Below, piece by piece: positions 40,980 through 50,736 of a DNA stretch of 64,000 nucleotides. Numbering within the stretch: the first letter of the stretch is position 1; every line of letters begins with the position of its first letter. The translations under genes were made by a program, and so were the position numbers. Source of the stretch: Szabonella sp046295215 (GTDB lineage: Bacteria > Pseudomonadota > Alphaproteobacteria > Rhodobacterales > Rhodobacteraceae); assembly GCA_046295215.1 (NCBI GenBank), contig JBKBNP010000003.1, positions 43,232 through 107,231 on the forward strand, read 5' to 3'. The notes under the pieces are model-generated. The model was given only the letters and a program-made list of their open reading frames with translations, ran no database searches and was not told where the DNA came from.

Positions 40980-41096
40980 AATGGCCATCTAAACAGCGGA
41001 CAATGGCTCTGCTATATCTCAATTGTAAGAGTCTTAACCATAAGCGGGTAGTCCGGTGCGAACCGGAAACGGCCCCGAGCAGGCGAGTGCAGCACG
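40980..41096 (+). promoter_or_regulatory. Leader and promoter region of the kpsT-like gene, with CtrA-like half-site
   Basis: TTAACCAT at 41034-41041 matches a CtrA half-site. A small hairpin CCGGT-GCGA-ACCGG lies at 41053-41066 in the likely leader. The AT-rich GCTATATCTC at 41010 could be a -10 region. Regulation by CtrA is an inference from the motif only. Confidence 0.4.
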
Positions 41097-41750
41097 ATGA
41101 TCGCGTTCGAGAATGTCAGCAAGTCCTTCTGGACCGGCCAGACCCGCAAGGTGATCCTCGATCAGGCCTCCTTCAAGGTTGAACTCGGCAATTCTCTCGG
41201 CATCCTCGCGCCCAACGGGACCGGCAAGACAACGATCATCAACATGATGGCGGGGCTTGAAAAGCCCGATGAGGGCGTGATCCGGCGCACCTCGCGCATC
41301 TCCTTTCCGCTGGGGTTCATGGGCGGGGTGGTCAACAAGCATTCCGGAACCGAGAATGCACGCTATATCGCGCGGCTCTACGGGCTCGACCCTGATTACG
41401 TCGAAAGCTTCTGCCGCTGGATGGCGGGGATCGCGGAATATTTCGACATGCCGGTGGGCACCTATTCCTCCGGCATGCGGTCGCGGTTCTCCTTTGCCCT
41501 GATGCTGGCGCTCGAATTCGACATCTACCTGATCGACGAGGGCATGCCCTCCACCGCCGATGTGGAGTTCAACCGCAAGGCGGGCGCGATCCTGCGCCAG
41601 CGGCTGGAAAAAGCCACTGTGATCGTGGTATCGCATCAGGCTGGAACGCTTGAAAAATTCTGCCGCTCCGCAGCGGTGCTGCGCAACGGTCAGCTCTATA
41701 TGTTCGAAACACTCGAAGAAGCGAAGCGTCTTTATGACTATCAAGCTTAA
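41097..41750 (+). CDS. Polysaccharide export ABC ATPase (KpsT-like)
   Basis: The 217-residue ATPase has Walker A APNGTGKTT, Walker B YLIDEGMPS and the YSSGMRSR signature typical of capsular polysaccharide exporters (KpsT/Wzt group) rather than the common LSGGQ. It energises export of lipid-linked polysaccharide. The matching permease (KpsM) is not adjacent. The KpsE-like gene overlaps its 3' end by 17 bp. Confidence 0.88.
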   Translation: MIAFENVSKSFWTGQTRKVILDQASFKVELGNSLGILAPNGTGKTTIINMMAGLEKPDEGVIRRTSRISFPLGFMGGVVNKHSGTENARYIARLYGLDPDYVESFCRWMAGIAEYFDMPVGTYSSGMRSRFSFALMLALEFDIYLIDEGMPSTADVEFNRKAGAILRQRLEKATVIVVSHQAGTLEKFCRSAAVLRNGQLYMFETLEEAKRLYDYQA

Positions 41751-43365
41751 GGCCCAAAGGTTCCGGACCCGTCGCCCGCAGTTTCCGGCCCTGCCGGATC
41801 CGGCAGAGGATACGGGCCTGTTCGACGCCCCTGCCGAAGATGGCTTCGGCCCCGGAAAGTTCCCGACGGCGGAACCGGCCAACAGCGCAGGCCCTGCGGG
41901 CGAGATGGACATGGAGGCGATCCGCCACGAGGGGCTGACCGGGCGGCAGTTGCGGGTGGCCCGGCGCATGGCCCAGAAACACGGCCTTCCCGCCACATCG
42001 GATTTCGACGCGGTGCGGTTGTTGCGCAAGGCCGGTATCGATCCGTTCCAGCGCATGTCGATTCTGGAACTCGTCAGCACCGACGACAACAACCCCGTCC
42101 CGCCCGATGCGTCCCGCGCCCTCGCCCCGGTTCCGGGGGGCGACGCGCCGCGCCTGCCGCAGACGATCAAGCCCGCCGCGCTTCCCTCGACCGAGGTGCG
42201 CGCAGAGCAGAGCCATGCCGCCGACATCCTGCATATCCAGAAAGACCTCGCGAGGCGGCGGCGGCGGCGCTCTGCCCTGCTCATGGCGCGGCTTTTCTTT
42301 TTCGTCCTGCTGCCGACCCTGCTGACGGGTTGGTATTACTATGTCGTCGCGACGCCGCTCTATTCCACCCAGTCGGAATTCGTGATCCAGCAGAGCCAGG
42401 CGCCCAATGCGGCGGCGGGCGGACTGGGAGGGCTGTTGCAAGGCTCGCCGCTGGCCACCTCACAGGACAGCATCGCCGTGCAGGGTTATCTGCAATCGCG
42501 CGAGGCGATGCTGCGGCTGGATGCCGACCACGGATTTCGTGCGCATTTTGCCGACCCGGCGATGGACCCGGTGCAGCGTCTGCCCCCGGATGCGCCGCTG
42601 GAACAGGCCTACAAGACCTACAAGAAGAACGTCCAGATCTCCTATGACCCGACCGAGGGCATCGTGAAGATGGAGGTGATCGCCGCCGACCCGGCCAAGG
42701 CGGTGGAATTCGCCTCCGCCCTGATCGGCTATGCCGAGGGACAGGTGGACCAGTTGACCCAAAGGCTGCGCGAGGACCAGATGCGCGGCGCCCGCGACGC
42801 CTTTGACGAGGCCGAGCAGAAGATGCTGACCGCGCAGCGCCGCGTCGTCGAATTGCAGGAACAGTTCAAGGTTCTGTCGTCGGAGGTGGAGGTCACGCTG
42901 CTCACCTCGCAGATCACACAGCTTGAAACCCTGCTGACCCAGGACCGGCTGTCGCTGCAACAGATGCAGTCCAATTCCACCCCCAACGCCGCCCGGATGG
43001 AACCGTTGCAGAGGCGCATCGCCACGCTGGAATCGGAAATCGCACTTCTCCGGTCGAAACTGACCGAGGATGGCGATACCGGGTTTTCCATCGCCAAGGT
43101 GCAGAGCGAATTGCTGGTGGCCCAGACCGAGGTGCAGACACGGCAGATGATGCTGGCGCAATCCTTGCAGGCGATGGAGGGCGCACGGGCCGAGGCGAAC
43201 CGGCAGGTGCGCTATCTCTCGCTTTCGGTCAGCCCCATCGCCCCCGATCAGGCCGCCTATCCCCGCGCCTTTGAAAGCACGCTGGTCGCCCTGCTGATCT
43301 TTGCGGGCATCTATCTGATGATCTCGATGACCGCCGCGATCCTGCGCGAACAGGTTTCCGCCTGA
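41734..43365 (+). CDS. KpsE-like capsule export inner-membrane protein with long cytoplasmic N-terminus
   Basis: The 543-residue protein has a hydrophobic helix near residue 190 (ALLMARLFFFVLLPTLLTGWYYYV) and a second near the C-terminus (LVALLIFAGIYLMISM). The periplasmic part between them (~residues 210-510) is rich in coiled coil (EQKMLTAQRRVVELQEQ, EPLQRRIATLESEIALLRSKL). This is the KpsE/BexC layout for capsule export. The ~180-residue Pro/Ala-rich cytoplasmic region is longer than in KpsE, which has almost none. It overlaps kpsT. Confidence 0.85.
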   Translation: MTIKLKAQRFRTRRPQFPALPDPAEDTGLFDAPAEDGFGPGKFPTAEPANSAGPAGEMDMEAIRHEGLTGRQLRVARRMAQKHGLPATSDFDAVRLLRKAGIDPFQRMSILELVSTDDNNPVPPDASRALAPVPGGDAPRLPQTIKPAALPSTEVRAEQSHAADILHIQKDLARRRRRRSALLMARLFFFVLLPTLLTGWYYYVVATPLYSTQSEFVIQQSQAPNAAAGGLGGLLQGSPLATSQDSIAVQGYLQSREAMLRLDADHGFRAHFADPAMDPVQRLPPDAPLEQAYKTYKKNVQISYDPTEGIVKMEVIAADPAKAVEFASALIGYAEGQVDQLTQRLREDQMRGARDAFDEAEQKMLTAQRRVVELQEQFKVLSSEVEVTLLTSQITQLETLLTQDRLSLQQMQSNSTPNAARMEPLQRRIATLESEIALLRSKLTEDGDTGFSIAKVQSELLVAQTEVQTRQMMLAQSLQAMEGARAEANRQVRYLSLSVSPIAPDQAAYPRAFESTLVALLIFAGIYLMISMTAAILREQVSA

Positions 43366-43517
43366 GGATTGGCATAGTCTGAGCGCCCATTTTTTATGCG
43401 ATGCGCCCGAATGAAAGGCGCATCGCAGGACATCCCGCAACGATGCCCTCGCGCAATCCGCCGCGGCATTGCCCTTCGCATGTCCCTGCTGCTCCTTTTC
43501 AGGCGGAAGGGGGGGCC

Positions 43518-44360
43518 ATGCTCGACACCGCAGACCAGACAGCATCCGCGACCGTCCATCAGCGCAGTTCTGGCCGCGCCGAGGTTGCGCTGTCGATGCG
43601 GCAGGGCCGGGCGCGGCTCGACCGGCTGGCGCAATCGGGTTCGGCTAGGGCGATGCTGCCCCGCATCCATGACCCGCGCCCCGAGGTGGTGTTTCTCAAC
43701 ACCTCCGGCGGGCTGACGGGCGGGGACAGGCTGCATTATGCGCTGGCCCTTGGCGAAGGCATGCACGCCACCGCGACCACCCAGACCGCCGAACGCGCCT
43801 ATGCCAGCACCTCCGGCCTCGCCTGCGCCGAGGTCCGCCTGACCGTCGGGCCGGGTGGCTGGCTCGACTGGCTGCCGCAGGAAACCATCCTGTTCCAGTC
43901 CAGCCATCTGGAGCGCCGCATCACGCTCGATCTGGCCGAAGGGGCGGGTTGCCTGTTTCTGGAAACCGTGATCCTCGGACGGCACGCCATGGGCGAAACC
44001 GTCACCACTGCGCGCCTGACCGACCGGCGCGAGATCCGCCGCAACGGCCGCCCGCTCTGGATTGACCCTGTGTCCTTTGGCCCTGAGGCGCTGGCGCGCG
44101 GTTCTTCCCCGGCGATCTTCGGGACGGGACGGGCCTTTGCCACGCTTATCCTTGTCTGCCCCTCGGCGCAGGACATGCTCGCCTCCCTGCGCGCGACACT
44201 GACCGTGCCGGGGGTGGAAACCGCCGCCACCGCCTTCGAGGGGAAGCTGATCCTGCGCGCGCTGGCGCATGACGGGTTGCCGCTCCGCCGCCAGATCGCC
44301 CGCGCCGTGACCTGCCTGCGCCCCGGTCCCCTTCCCCGCGTCTGGCAATATCAGGACTGA
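43518..44360 (+). CDS. ureD: Urease accessory protein UreD
   Basis: The 280-residue chaperone, with UreF and UreG, loads nickel into urease. It begins MLDTADQTASATVHQRSSGRAEVALSMRQGRARL and has the LNTSGGLTGGDRL core motif. A GGGGGG-rich ribosome site precedes the ATG; the frame runs on upstream without similarity. It leads the urease operon and is 4 bp from ureA. Confidence 0.92.
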   Translation: MLDTADQTASATVHQRSSGRAEVALSMRQGRARLDRLAQSGSARAMLPRIHDPRPEVVFLNTSGGLTGGDRLHYALALGEGMHATATTQTAERAYASTSGLACAEVRLTVGPGGWLDWLPQETILFQSSHLERRITLDLAEGAGCLFLETVILGRHAMGETVTTARLTDRREIRRNGRPLWIDPVSFGPEALARGSSPAIFGTGRAFATLILVCPSAQDMLASLRATLTVPGVETAATAFEGKLILRALAHDGLPLRRQIARAVTCLRPGPLPRVWQYQD

Positions 44361-44364
44361 CCGC

Positions 44365-44667
44365 ATGAACCTTTCGCCCCGAGAAAAAGACAAGCTGCTG
44401 ATCTCGCTCGCCGCGATGGTGGCGCGCGGCAGGCTGGCGCGGGGGGTGAAGCTGAACCATCCCGAGGCCATTGCCCTGATTACAGATTTCGTGGTCGAGG
44501 GCGCGCGCGAGGGCCGAAGCGTGGCAGATCTGATGGAGGCGGGTGCCCATGTCATCACCGCCGGGCAGTGCATGTCGGGCATCCCCGAGATGATCCATTC
44601 GGTGCAGGTCGAGGCGACCTTTCCCGATGGCACGAAACTCGTCACCGTTCACCACCCGATAAGGTAG
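44365..44667 (+). CDS. ureA: Urease gamma subunit
   Basis: The 100-residue subunit begins MNLSPREKDKLLISLAAMVA, the typical family start, and ends in FPDGTKLVTVHHPIR. It forms the (alpha-beta-gamma)3 urease that hydrolyses urea to ammonia and carbamate in the cytosol. Confidence 0.96.
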   Translation: MNLSPREKDKLLISLAAMVARGRLARGVKLNHPEAIALITDFVVEGAREGRSVADLMEAGAHVITAGQCMSGIPEMIHSVQVEATFPDGTKLVTVHHPIR

Positions 44668-44676
44668 GAGCCTGCC

Positions 44677-45231
44677 ATGTCCCGCATTTTCCTGATTTCC
44701 CTGATGCTGATGCCGACCATGGCGTTGTCCCATCCCGGCCATGGGAACGAGGGCGCGTTCCTGTCGGGGCTGTCGCATCCTCTGGGCGGGCTCGATCATG
44801 TTCTGGCGATGCTGGCGGTCGGACTCTGGGCCGGGATCACCGGCGGGCGGGCCTTCTGGGCCTTGCCGGTGGTGTTTGTCGCCGCCATGATCGCGGGCGG
44901 GGTGATCGGAGCCATGGGAGCCAGCCTGCCGATGGTGGAGCCGATGATCCTCGCCTCCATCATCGTGACCGGCGCGCTTGCCGCCCTTGCCCTGCGGCCC
45001 GGCCTGGCGGCGTCGCTGGCGGTGGTCGCGGTGTTCGGCCTGTTCCACGGCCACGCCCATGGCACCGAAGGCCCGGCCTCGGGGCTGGCGCTCTACGCTT
45101 TCGGCTTCGCGCTTGCCACCATGGCGCTGCATCTGGCGGGGCTGGCGCTGGTGCGCGCGGCCCCGCAGCACCTCGCCCGCGCCGCTGCCGCCGTCACCTC
45201 GGTTGGCGGTGCTGCGCTGGCCTTTTCGTGA
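44677..45231 (+). CDS. ureJ: HupE/UreJ nickel/cobalt transporter
   Basis: The 184-residue membrane protein has a signal-like first helix, the HPGHGNEGAFLSGLSHPLGGLDHVLAMLAVGLWAG motif with metal-binding His, and a second His motif (FGLFHGHAHG). About six to seven hydrophobic helices follow. HupE/UreJ proteins supply nickel. It sits between ureA and ureB. Confidence 0.92.
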   Translation: MSRIFLISLMLMPTMALSHPGHGNEGAFLSGLSHPLGGLDHVLAMLAVGLWAGITGGRAFWALPVVFVAAMIAGGVIGAMGASLPMVEPMILASIIVTGALAALALRPGLAASLAVVAVFGLFHGHAHGTEGPASGLALYAFGFALATMALHLAGLALVRAAPQHLARAAAAVTSVGGAALAFS

Positions 45232-45242
45232 GGCGTGCGGCG

Positions 45243-45548
45243 ATGATCCCCGGAGAGATCTTTTGCGCAGATGGCGAGATCGAGTTGAACGCGGGCGCGC
45301 CGGTCACGGTGCTGGAGGTGGCCAATACCGGCGACCGCCCGGTGCAGGTGGGCAGCCACTACCATTTTGCCGAGGCCAATCCGGGCCTGTCCTTTGACCG
45401 CGCCGCCGCGCGCGGCCAGCGGCTCGACATTCCGGCAGGGACGGCTGTGCGTTTCGAGCCAGGCCAGACCCGCGAGGTGCGCCTTGTGCCCCTGTCGGGA
45501 AAGCGCCATGTCTATGGCTTCAACGGCCATGTCATGGGCGCTCTGTGA
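45243..45548 (+). CDS. ureB: Urease beta subunit
   Basis: The 101-residue beta subunit begins MIPGEIFCADGEIELNAGAPV and has VQVGSHYHFAEANPGLSFDRAAARGQRLDIPAGTAVRFEPG, highly characteristic. It is separate from ureA, as usual in proteobacteria. Confidence 0.96.
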   Translation: MIPGEIFCADGEIELNAGAPVTVLEVANTGDRPVQVGSHYHFAEANPGLSFDRAAARGQRLDIPAGTAVRFEPGQTREVRLVPLSGKRHVYGFNGHVMGAL

Positions 45549-45581
45549 CGGCGTTTTCCCTCATATCAAGGACCAGTCCCG

Positions 45582-45896
45582 ATGTTTTCACCCATGACCC
45601 CCGCCGATGCCCTTCGTCTTGGCTATCAGATGTCCATGCTGACGATTGAGGCGCAGAGCGTGATCGCGATGCGGCTTTGGGGGATGGCGGGGCTGTGGAA
45701 TGTCGCTCCGTCAGAAAACAATCGCATGGTATCGGAAAAATCCACCGCCATGTTCGCCGCAGGCCTTGCCGTGCAGCGCGCCGTGGCCAGCGGAGCCTCG
45801 GCCACCGACACCGCCCTTGCGGCAATCAAGCCGCTGCGGCGGCGCACCGGATCCAACGCCCGCAGGCTGTCCCGGCGCGGCGCCTTCAAGACCTGA
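45582..45896 (+). CDS. Small helical protein inside the urease operon, unknown function
   Basis: The 104-residue protein is predicted all-helical (RLGYQMSMLTIEAQSVIAMRLWGMAGLWNV; STAMFAAGLAVQRAVASGASATDTALAAIKPL) with a basic C-terminus (RRRTGSNARRLSRRGAFKT). It has no signal or metal motif. It resembles phasin-like or DUF-type helical proteins and lies between ureB and ureC with small gaps, so it is likely expressed with urease. A role in urease assembly or regulation would be a guess. Confidence 0.65.
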   Translation: MFSPMTPADALRLGYQMSMLTIEAQSVIAMRLWGMAGLWNVAPSENNRMVSEKSTAMFAAGLAVQRAVASGASATDTALAAIKPLRRRTGSNARRLSRRGAFKT

Positions 45897-45919
45897 CCAG
45901 ACAAGGGAGCATCCCGCCC

Positions 45920-47626
<1,707 letters not shown>

Positions 47627-47826
47627 CGCCATGCGCCCTGGTCATCCCCGGCTTGTCCATTCCGCATGCGCTGCAACGCAGCGTATGATTATTTCCAACG
47701 CAATCAAAGAAGAAGCCATGCGTTTTCTGCAACGCGGCAAGGCCGAAGCGGCGGTTTTCATCTTCCCCCCCATGGGCCACATTGGGTGCAGGGAAGAACA
47801 ATACGTTGCAGACAATGAGGTTTCCC

Positions 47827-48060
47827 ATGGCATACGCATCGACGACCAACACGACGACGATCTCCGCCCCCGGCATCCGCGCCCTCCTTGCGCGCCCGTT
47901 CATCGCCTTCTGGAATGTGATGATGCTGATCGCGGAACACGGCCCCCGCATGGACGAGGTCCGCAAGCTCAACGCACTGTCGGACGAGGATCTGGCCGCG
48001 CGTGGTCTGACCCGCGTGGGCGAAATCCAGCGCATCTTCGGCCACCGCATGTATCTCTGA
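47827..48060 (+). CDS. DUF1127 protein between ureC and ureE
   Basis: The 77-residue protein has the DUF1127 pattern (ARPFIAFWNVMMLIAEHGPRMDEVRKLNALSDEDLAARGLTRVGEIQRIFGHRMYL). The ATG at 47827 has a GAGG ribosome site. It has its own 200-bp upstream spacer after ureC, so it may have its own promoter. Its position between ureC and ureE is unusual. Confidence 0.8.
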   Translation: MAYASTTNTTTISAPGIRALLARPFIAFWNVMMLIAEHGPRMDEVRKLNALSDEDLAARGLTRVGEIQRIFGHRMYL

Positions 48061-48223
48061 CCGGGTGCCGGCCCTGCGGGGCTGGCAAGGGTCTGCCATT
48101 GCGGAAGGCAGCTTTGCCCGCCCTCCGCCTGCGCCCCGGCGGTCCGGGAACCGCCCGCGTCGGAGGACAACCGCGCCCGCCCGTGATAGGCTCGGCCCGA
48201 CCCTTCCTGAACGCGAGGCACCC

Positions 48224-48802
48224 ATGACCGACCTGCCCCCTGTGAAGCGCCTCTTGCGCGAGGCGCCCGATGCCCCGGCGCATGACCTTGTCGTTCTGGG
48301 CTATGACGCGCGCATCCTGCGCCGCAAGCGGCTGACCACCGTCCATGACGCGGCCTTCTTCGTCGACCTGCCCGCCACCACGAGCCTTGACGGCTATTGG
48401 GGGTTCGAGCTGGAGGACGGCTGCACGATCCAGATCATCGCCGCCGAGGAAGACCTCATTGCCATCACCGGCGACCTGCCGCGCCTCGCCTGGCATATCG
48501 GCAACCGGCACACCCCCACCCAGATCGAGCCCGGACGCATCCTGATCCGCCGCGATCCGGTGCTGGAAAAGATGCTCGGCCAGCTTGGCGCGACCCTTGA
48601 AATGGTTTCGGAACCCTTCACGCCGGAGGGCGGCGCCTACGGTCACGGCCGCACGATGGGTCACAGCCACGGTTCGGACCACAGCCATGGCCATTCACAC
48701 GATCATGACCACGCGCAAGGGCGCAGCCACGGCCAGTCGCACGATCACCCCCACGCGCCCCTGCCCGCCGAGGAACTGGAAAAGGGACCGTTTCAGACAT
48801 GA
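48224..48802 (+). CDS. ureE: Urease accessory protein UreE, His-rich
   Basis: The 192-residue nickel-binding chaperone delivers Ni to the UreDFG complex. The core (residues 1-145) has GNRHTPTQIEPGRILIRRDPVLEKML. A C-terminal tail of about 40 residues holds 13 His (GHSHGSDHSHGHSHDHDHAQ). The tail is longer than in many UreE and probably stores several Ni ions. The stop overlaps ureF by 4 bp. Confidence 0.95.
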   Translation: MTDLPPVKRLLREAPDAPAHDLVVLGYDARILRRKRLTTVHDAAFFVDLPATTSLDGYWGFELEDGCTIQIIAAEEDLIAITGDLPRLAWHIGNRHTPTQIEPGRILIRRDPVLEKMLGQLGATLEMVSEPFTPEGGAYGHGRTMGHSHGSDHSHGHSHDHDHAQGRSHGQSHDHPHAPLPAEELEKGPFQT

Positions 48803-49467
48803 ACTCCCCGCTCGCCCCCCCCAAGGCGAGCCCGGAGGCCAGCCTTCTGGCCTTCCAGCAATGGCTTTCTCCCGCCTTTCCGACGGGGAGCTTTGCCTAT
48901 TCGCAAGGCATGGAAGTGCCCATGGCCGCGCGCGAACTGCACGACGCCGCCGGGGTTGCCCGGTATTTGTCCGACATCCTGCGCTTCGGCTCGGGCCGCA
49001 CGGATGCCATCCTGCTTTGCCACGCGGCACGCACCGACAGCGACCTCGACGCGCTGGCAATTCTGGCCGAGGCTCTCGCCCCCACCGCCGAACGCCTGCG
49101 CGAGATCCGCGAGATCGGGGCTGCGGTCACAGCCCTCACCAATGCGCTGAACGGCACCGACCATCCGCCCCGCCCTCATGCGGTCGCCCTTGGCGCGGCG
49201 GCGCGGCGGCTGGACCTGCCGCGCCCCCGGCTCGCGCAGATGTTCCTTCAGGCGCAGGCGGCCACGCTTCTCTCTGCCGCCACCCGTTTCATCCCGCTGG
49301 GCCAGACCGAGGCGCAACTGGCGCTGGCCCGCCTTGCCCCCCTGATCCTCGATCTGGGAGAGGAAGCCGCAACCGCGCCACTGGACAGCATCGGCGCAGC
49401 CACCTTCCGCGCCGATCTGGCCTCGGCGGCCCATGAAACCCTCGATGTCAGGATTTTCCGCACATGA
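48799..49467 (+). CDS. ureF: Urease accessory protein UreF
   Basis: The 222-residue all-helical protein begins with the characteristic LLAFQQWLSPAFPTGSFAYSQGMEVPM. It forms a complex with UreD and UreG to gate GTP-driven nickel loading. It overlaps ureE and ureG by 4 bp each (ATGA). Confidence 0.95.
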   Translation: MNSPLAPPKASPEASLLAFQQWLSPAFPTGSFAYSQGMEVPMAARELHDAAGVARYLSDILRFGSGRTDAILLCHAARTDSDLDALAILAEALAPTAERLREIREIGAAVTALTNALNGTDHPPRPHAVALGAAARRLDLPRPRLAQMFLQAQAATLLSAATRFIPLGQTEAQLALARLAPLILDLGEEAATAPLDSIGAATFRADLASAAHETLDVRIFRT

Positions 49468-50093
49468 CTTCCCCAAATGGCCCGCTGCGCGTGGGCATCG
49501 GTGGCCCCGTAGGCGCCGGCAAGACCACGCTCACCGAACATCTGTGCAAACATCTGCGCGACCGGCTGTCGATGGCGGTGGTGACGAATGACATCTACAC
49601 GCGCGAGGATGCCGATTACCTGATGCGCGCCCAGGCCTTGCCGCTGGACCGGATCCGGGGTGTGGAAACCGGCGGCTGCCCCCATACCGCGATCCGCGAG
49701 GATGCCTCGATCAACCTTGCCGCCGTGGCCGAACTCACCGCCGCCTTTCCCGATCTCGACCTGATCCTGATCGAATCGGGCGGCGACAATCTGGCCGCAA
49801 CCTTCAGCCCCGAACTGGCCGATCTCTCGATCTATGTCATCGACACCGCCGCCGGGCAGGACATTCCGCGCAAACGCGGCCCCGGCGTCACCCGGTCAGA
49901 CCTGCTGGTGGTCAACAAGACCGATCTTGCGCCTCATGTCGGCGTCGATCCGGTGCTGCTGGAAAGTGACACGAAAACCGCGCGCGGCGCGCGCCCCTAT
50001 GTGATGGCAGAACTGCGCCGGGGCAAGGGGATCGAGGCGATTGCGGAGTTCCTGATCCGCGAGGGCGGGCTGCGCCTGCGCGAAACCGCCTGA
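49464..50093 (+). CDS. ureG: Urease accessory GTPase UreG
   Basis: The 209-residue SIMIBI-class GTPase has P-loop GPVGAGKTTL, the metal motif TGGCPHTAIRED and the guanine-specificity motif VNKTDL. It drives nickel insertion into urease. It is the last gene of the urease operon. Confidence 0.97.
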   Translation: MTSPNGPLRVGIGGPVGAGKTTLTEHLCKHLRDRLSMAVVTNDIYTREDADYLMRAQALPLDRIRGVETGGCPHTAIREDASINLAAVAELTAAFPDLDLILIESGGDNLAATFSPELADLSIYVIDTAAGQDIPRKRGPGVTRSDLLVVNKTDLAPHVGVDPVLLESDTKTARGARPYVMAELRRGKGIEAIAEFLIREGGLRLRETA

Positions 50094-50115
50094 CCCCCCG
50101 ATCCCGCGCAGCGCA

Positions 50116-50190
50116 GGGGGCTGTCTGCCCCCAACGGGTCTGCGGCAGGCCGCAGCCCCTCCCCCCGAAAGTATTTGTGCCAGGATGAAA
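50116..50190 (+). repeat. Hairpin + GTATTT intergenic element, copy 3
   Basis: GGGGGCTGTCTGCCCCC (50116) and CTGCGG/CCGCAG (50140) hairpins are followed by CCCCCGAAAGTATTTGTGCC and AGGATGAAA. It follows the ureG stop and may act as its terminator region. Confidence 0.68.
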
Positions 50191-50210
50191 GGCACAGGCG
50201 CATTCCGGGC

Positions 50211-50239
50211 TTTCATCCTGGTCCAGATACCTCCGCCGG
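50211..50239 (-). repeat. GAGGTATCT element half, inverted, copy 4
   Basis: On the minus strand CCGGCGGAGGTATCTGGACC and AGGATGAAA repeat the element core facing copy 3. It lies 44 bp after the holC stop, so the two copies converge between ureG and holC. Confidence 0.65.
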
Positions 50240-50282
50240 AGCCTTCCACAGCCGGGGACGGGCCTTGCCGGTTCAGTCTGCC

Positions 50283-50732
50283 TCAGCGTTTCTGCTCCCA
50301 GCGACCGGAGGCTTCGGACCAGTATTCCGCCGCGACCCCGGCGCCGGTCAGATCGCGCCACTGCGCGCGTGCGCGCTCCAGCGCGGTTTCCTCCAGCCCG
50401 TCGAAGAGGATCCAGACGCGCTCCACCGCTTCTGCCTCCTCCGGCGTCACCCCGGCCCCGTCCACCGCCATCAGACCCCTGGCGCCCTCGGGCAGCGGAC
50501 CCGTTCCCAGCAGAACGGGTTGCAGGGCATCATGCCTGCCGCCCTGACGCCCATGCGGCAGAAAGCCCTCCGGCGGATGGGTCCAGAGCCAGCCATCCAG
50601 CCAGTCCAGCCGCGCCGCATCCTGCCCCCGCAGCATCACGCGCCAGCCCAGCCCGGTGGCGCGAGACAACAGCATCTGCGCCACCTCTTCCATCGGCGAG
50701 CCGGTCAGGTGGTAGAATTTCACCACCCCCAT
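50283..50732 (-). CDS. holC: DNA polymerase III chi subunit
   Basis: The 149-residue chi subunit begins MGVVKFYHLTGSPMEEVAQMLLSRA and has LWTHPPEGFLPHG and VWILFDGLEETALERARAQWR, diagnostic of HolC. It links the clamp loader to SSB. The ATG is 5 bp after the pepA stop; the pepA-holC order is also found in gammaproteobacteria. Confidence 0.93.
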   Translation of the reverse strand: MGVVKFYHLTGSPMEEVAQMLLSRATGLGWRVMLRGQDAARLDWLDGWLWTHPPEGFLPHGRQGGRHDALQPVLLGTGPLPEGARGLMAVDGAGVTPEEAEAVERVWILFDGLEETALERARAQWRDLTGAGVAAEYWSEASGRWEQKR

Positions 50733-50736
50733 GCGA

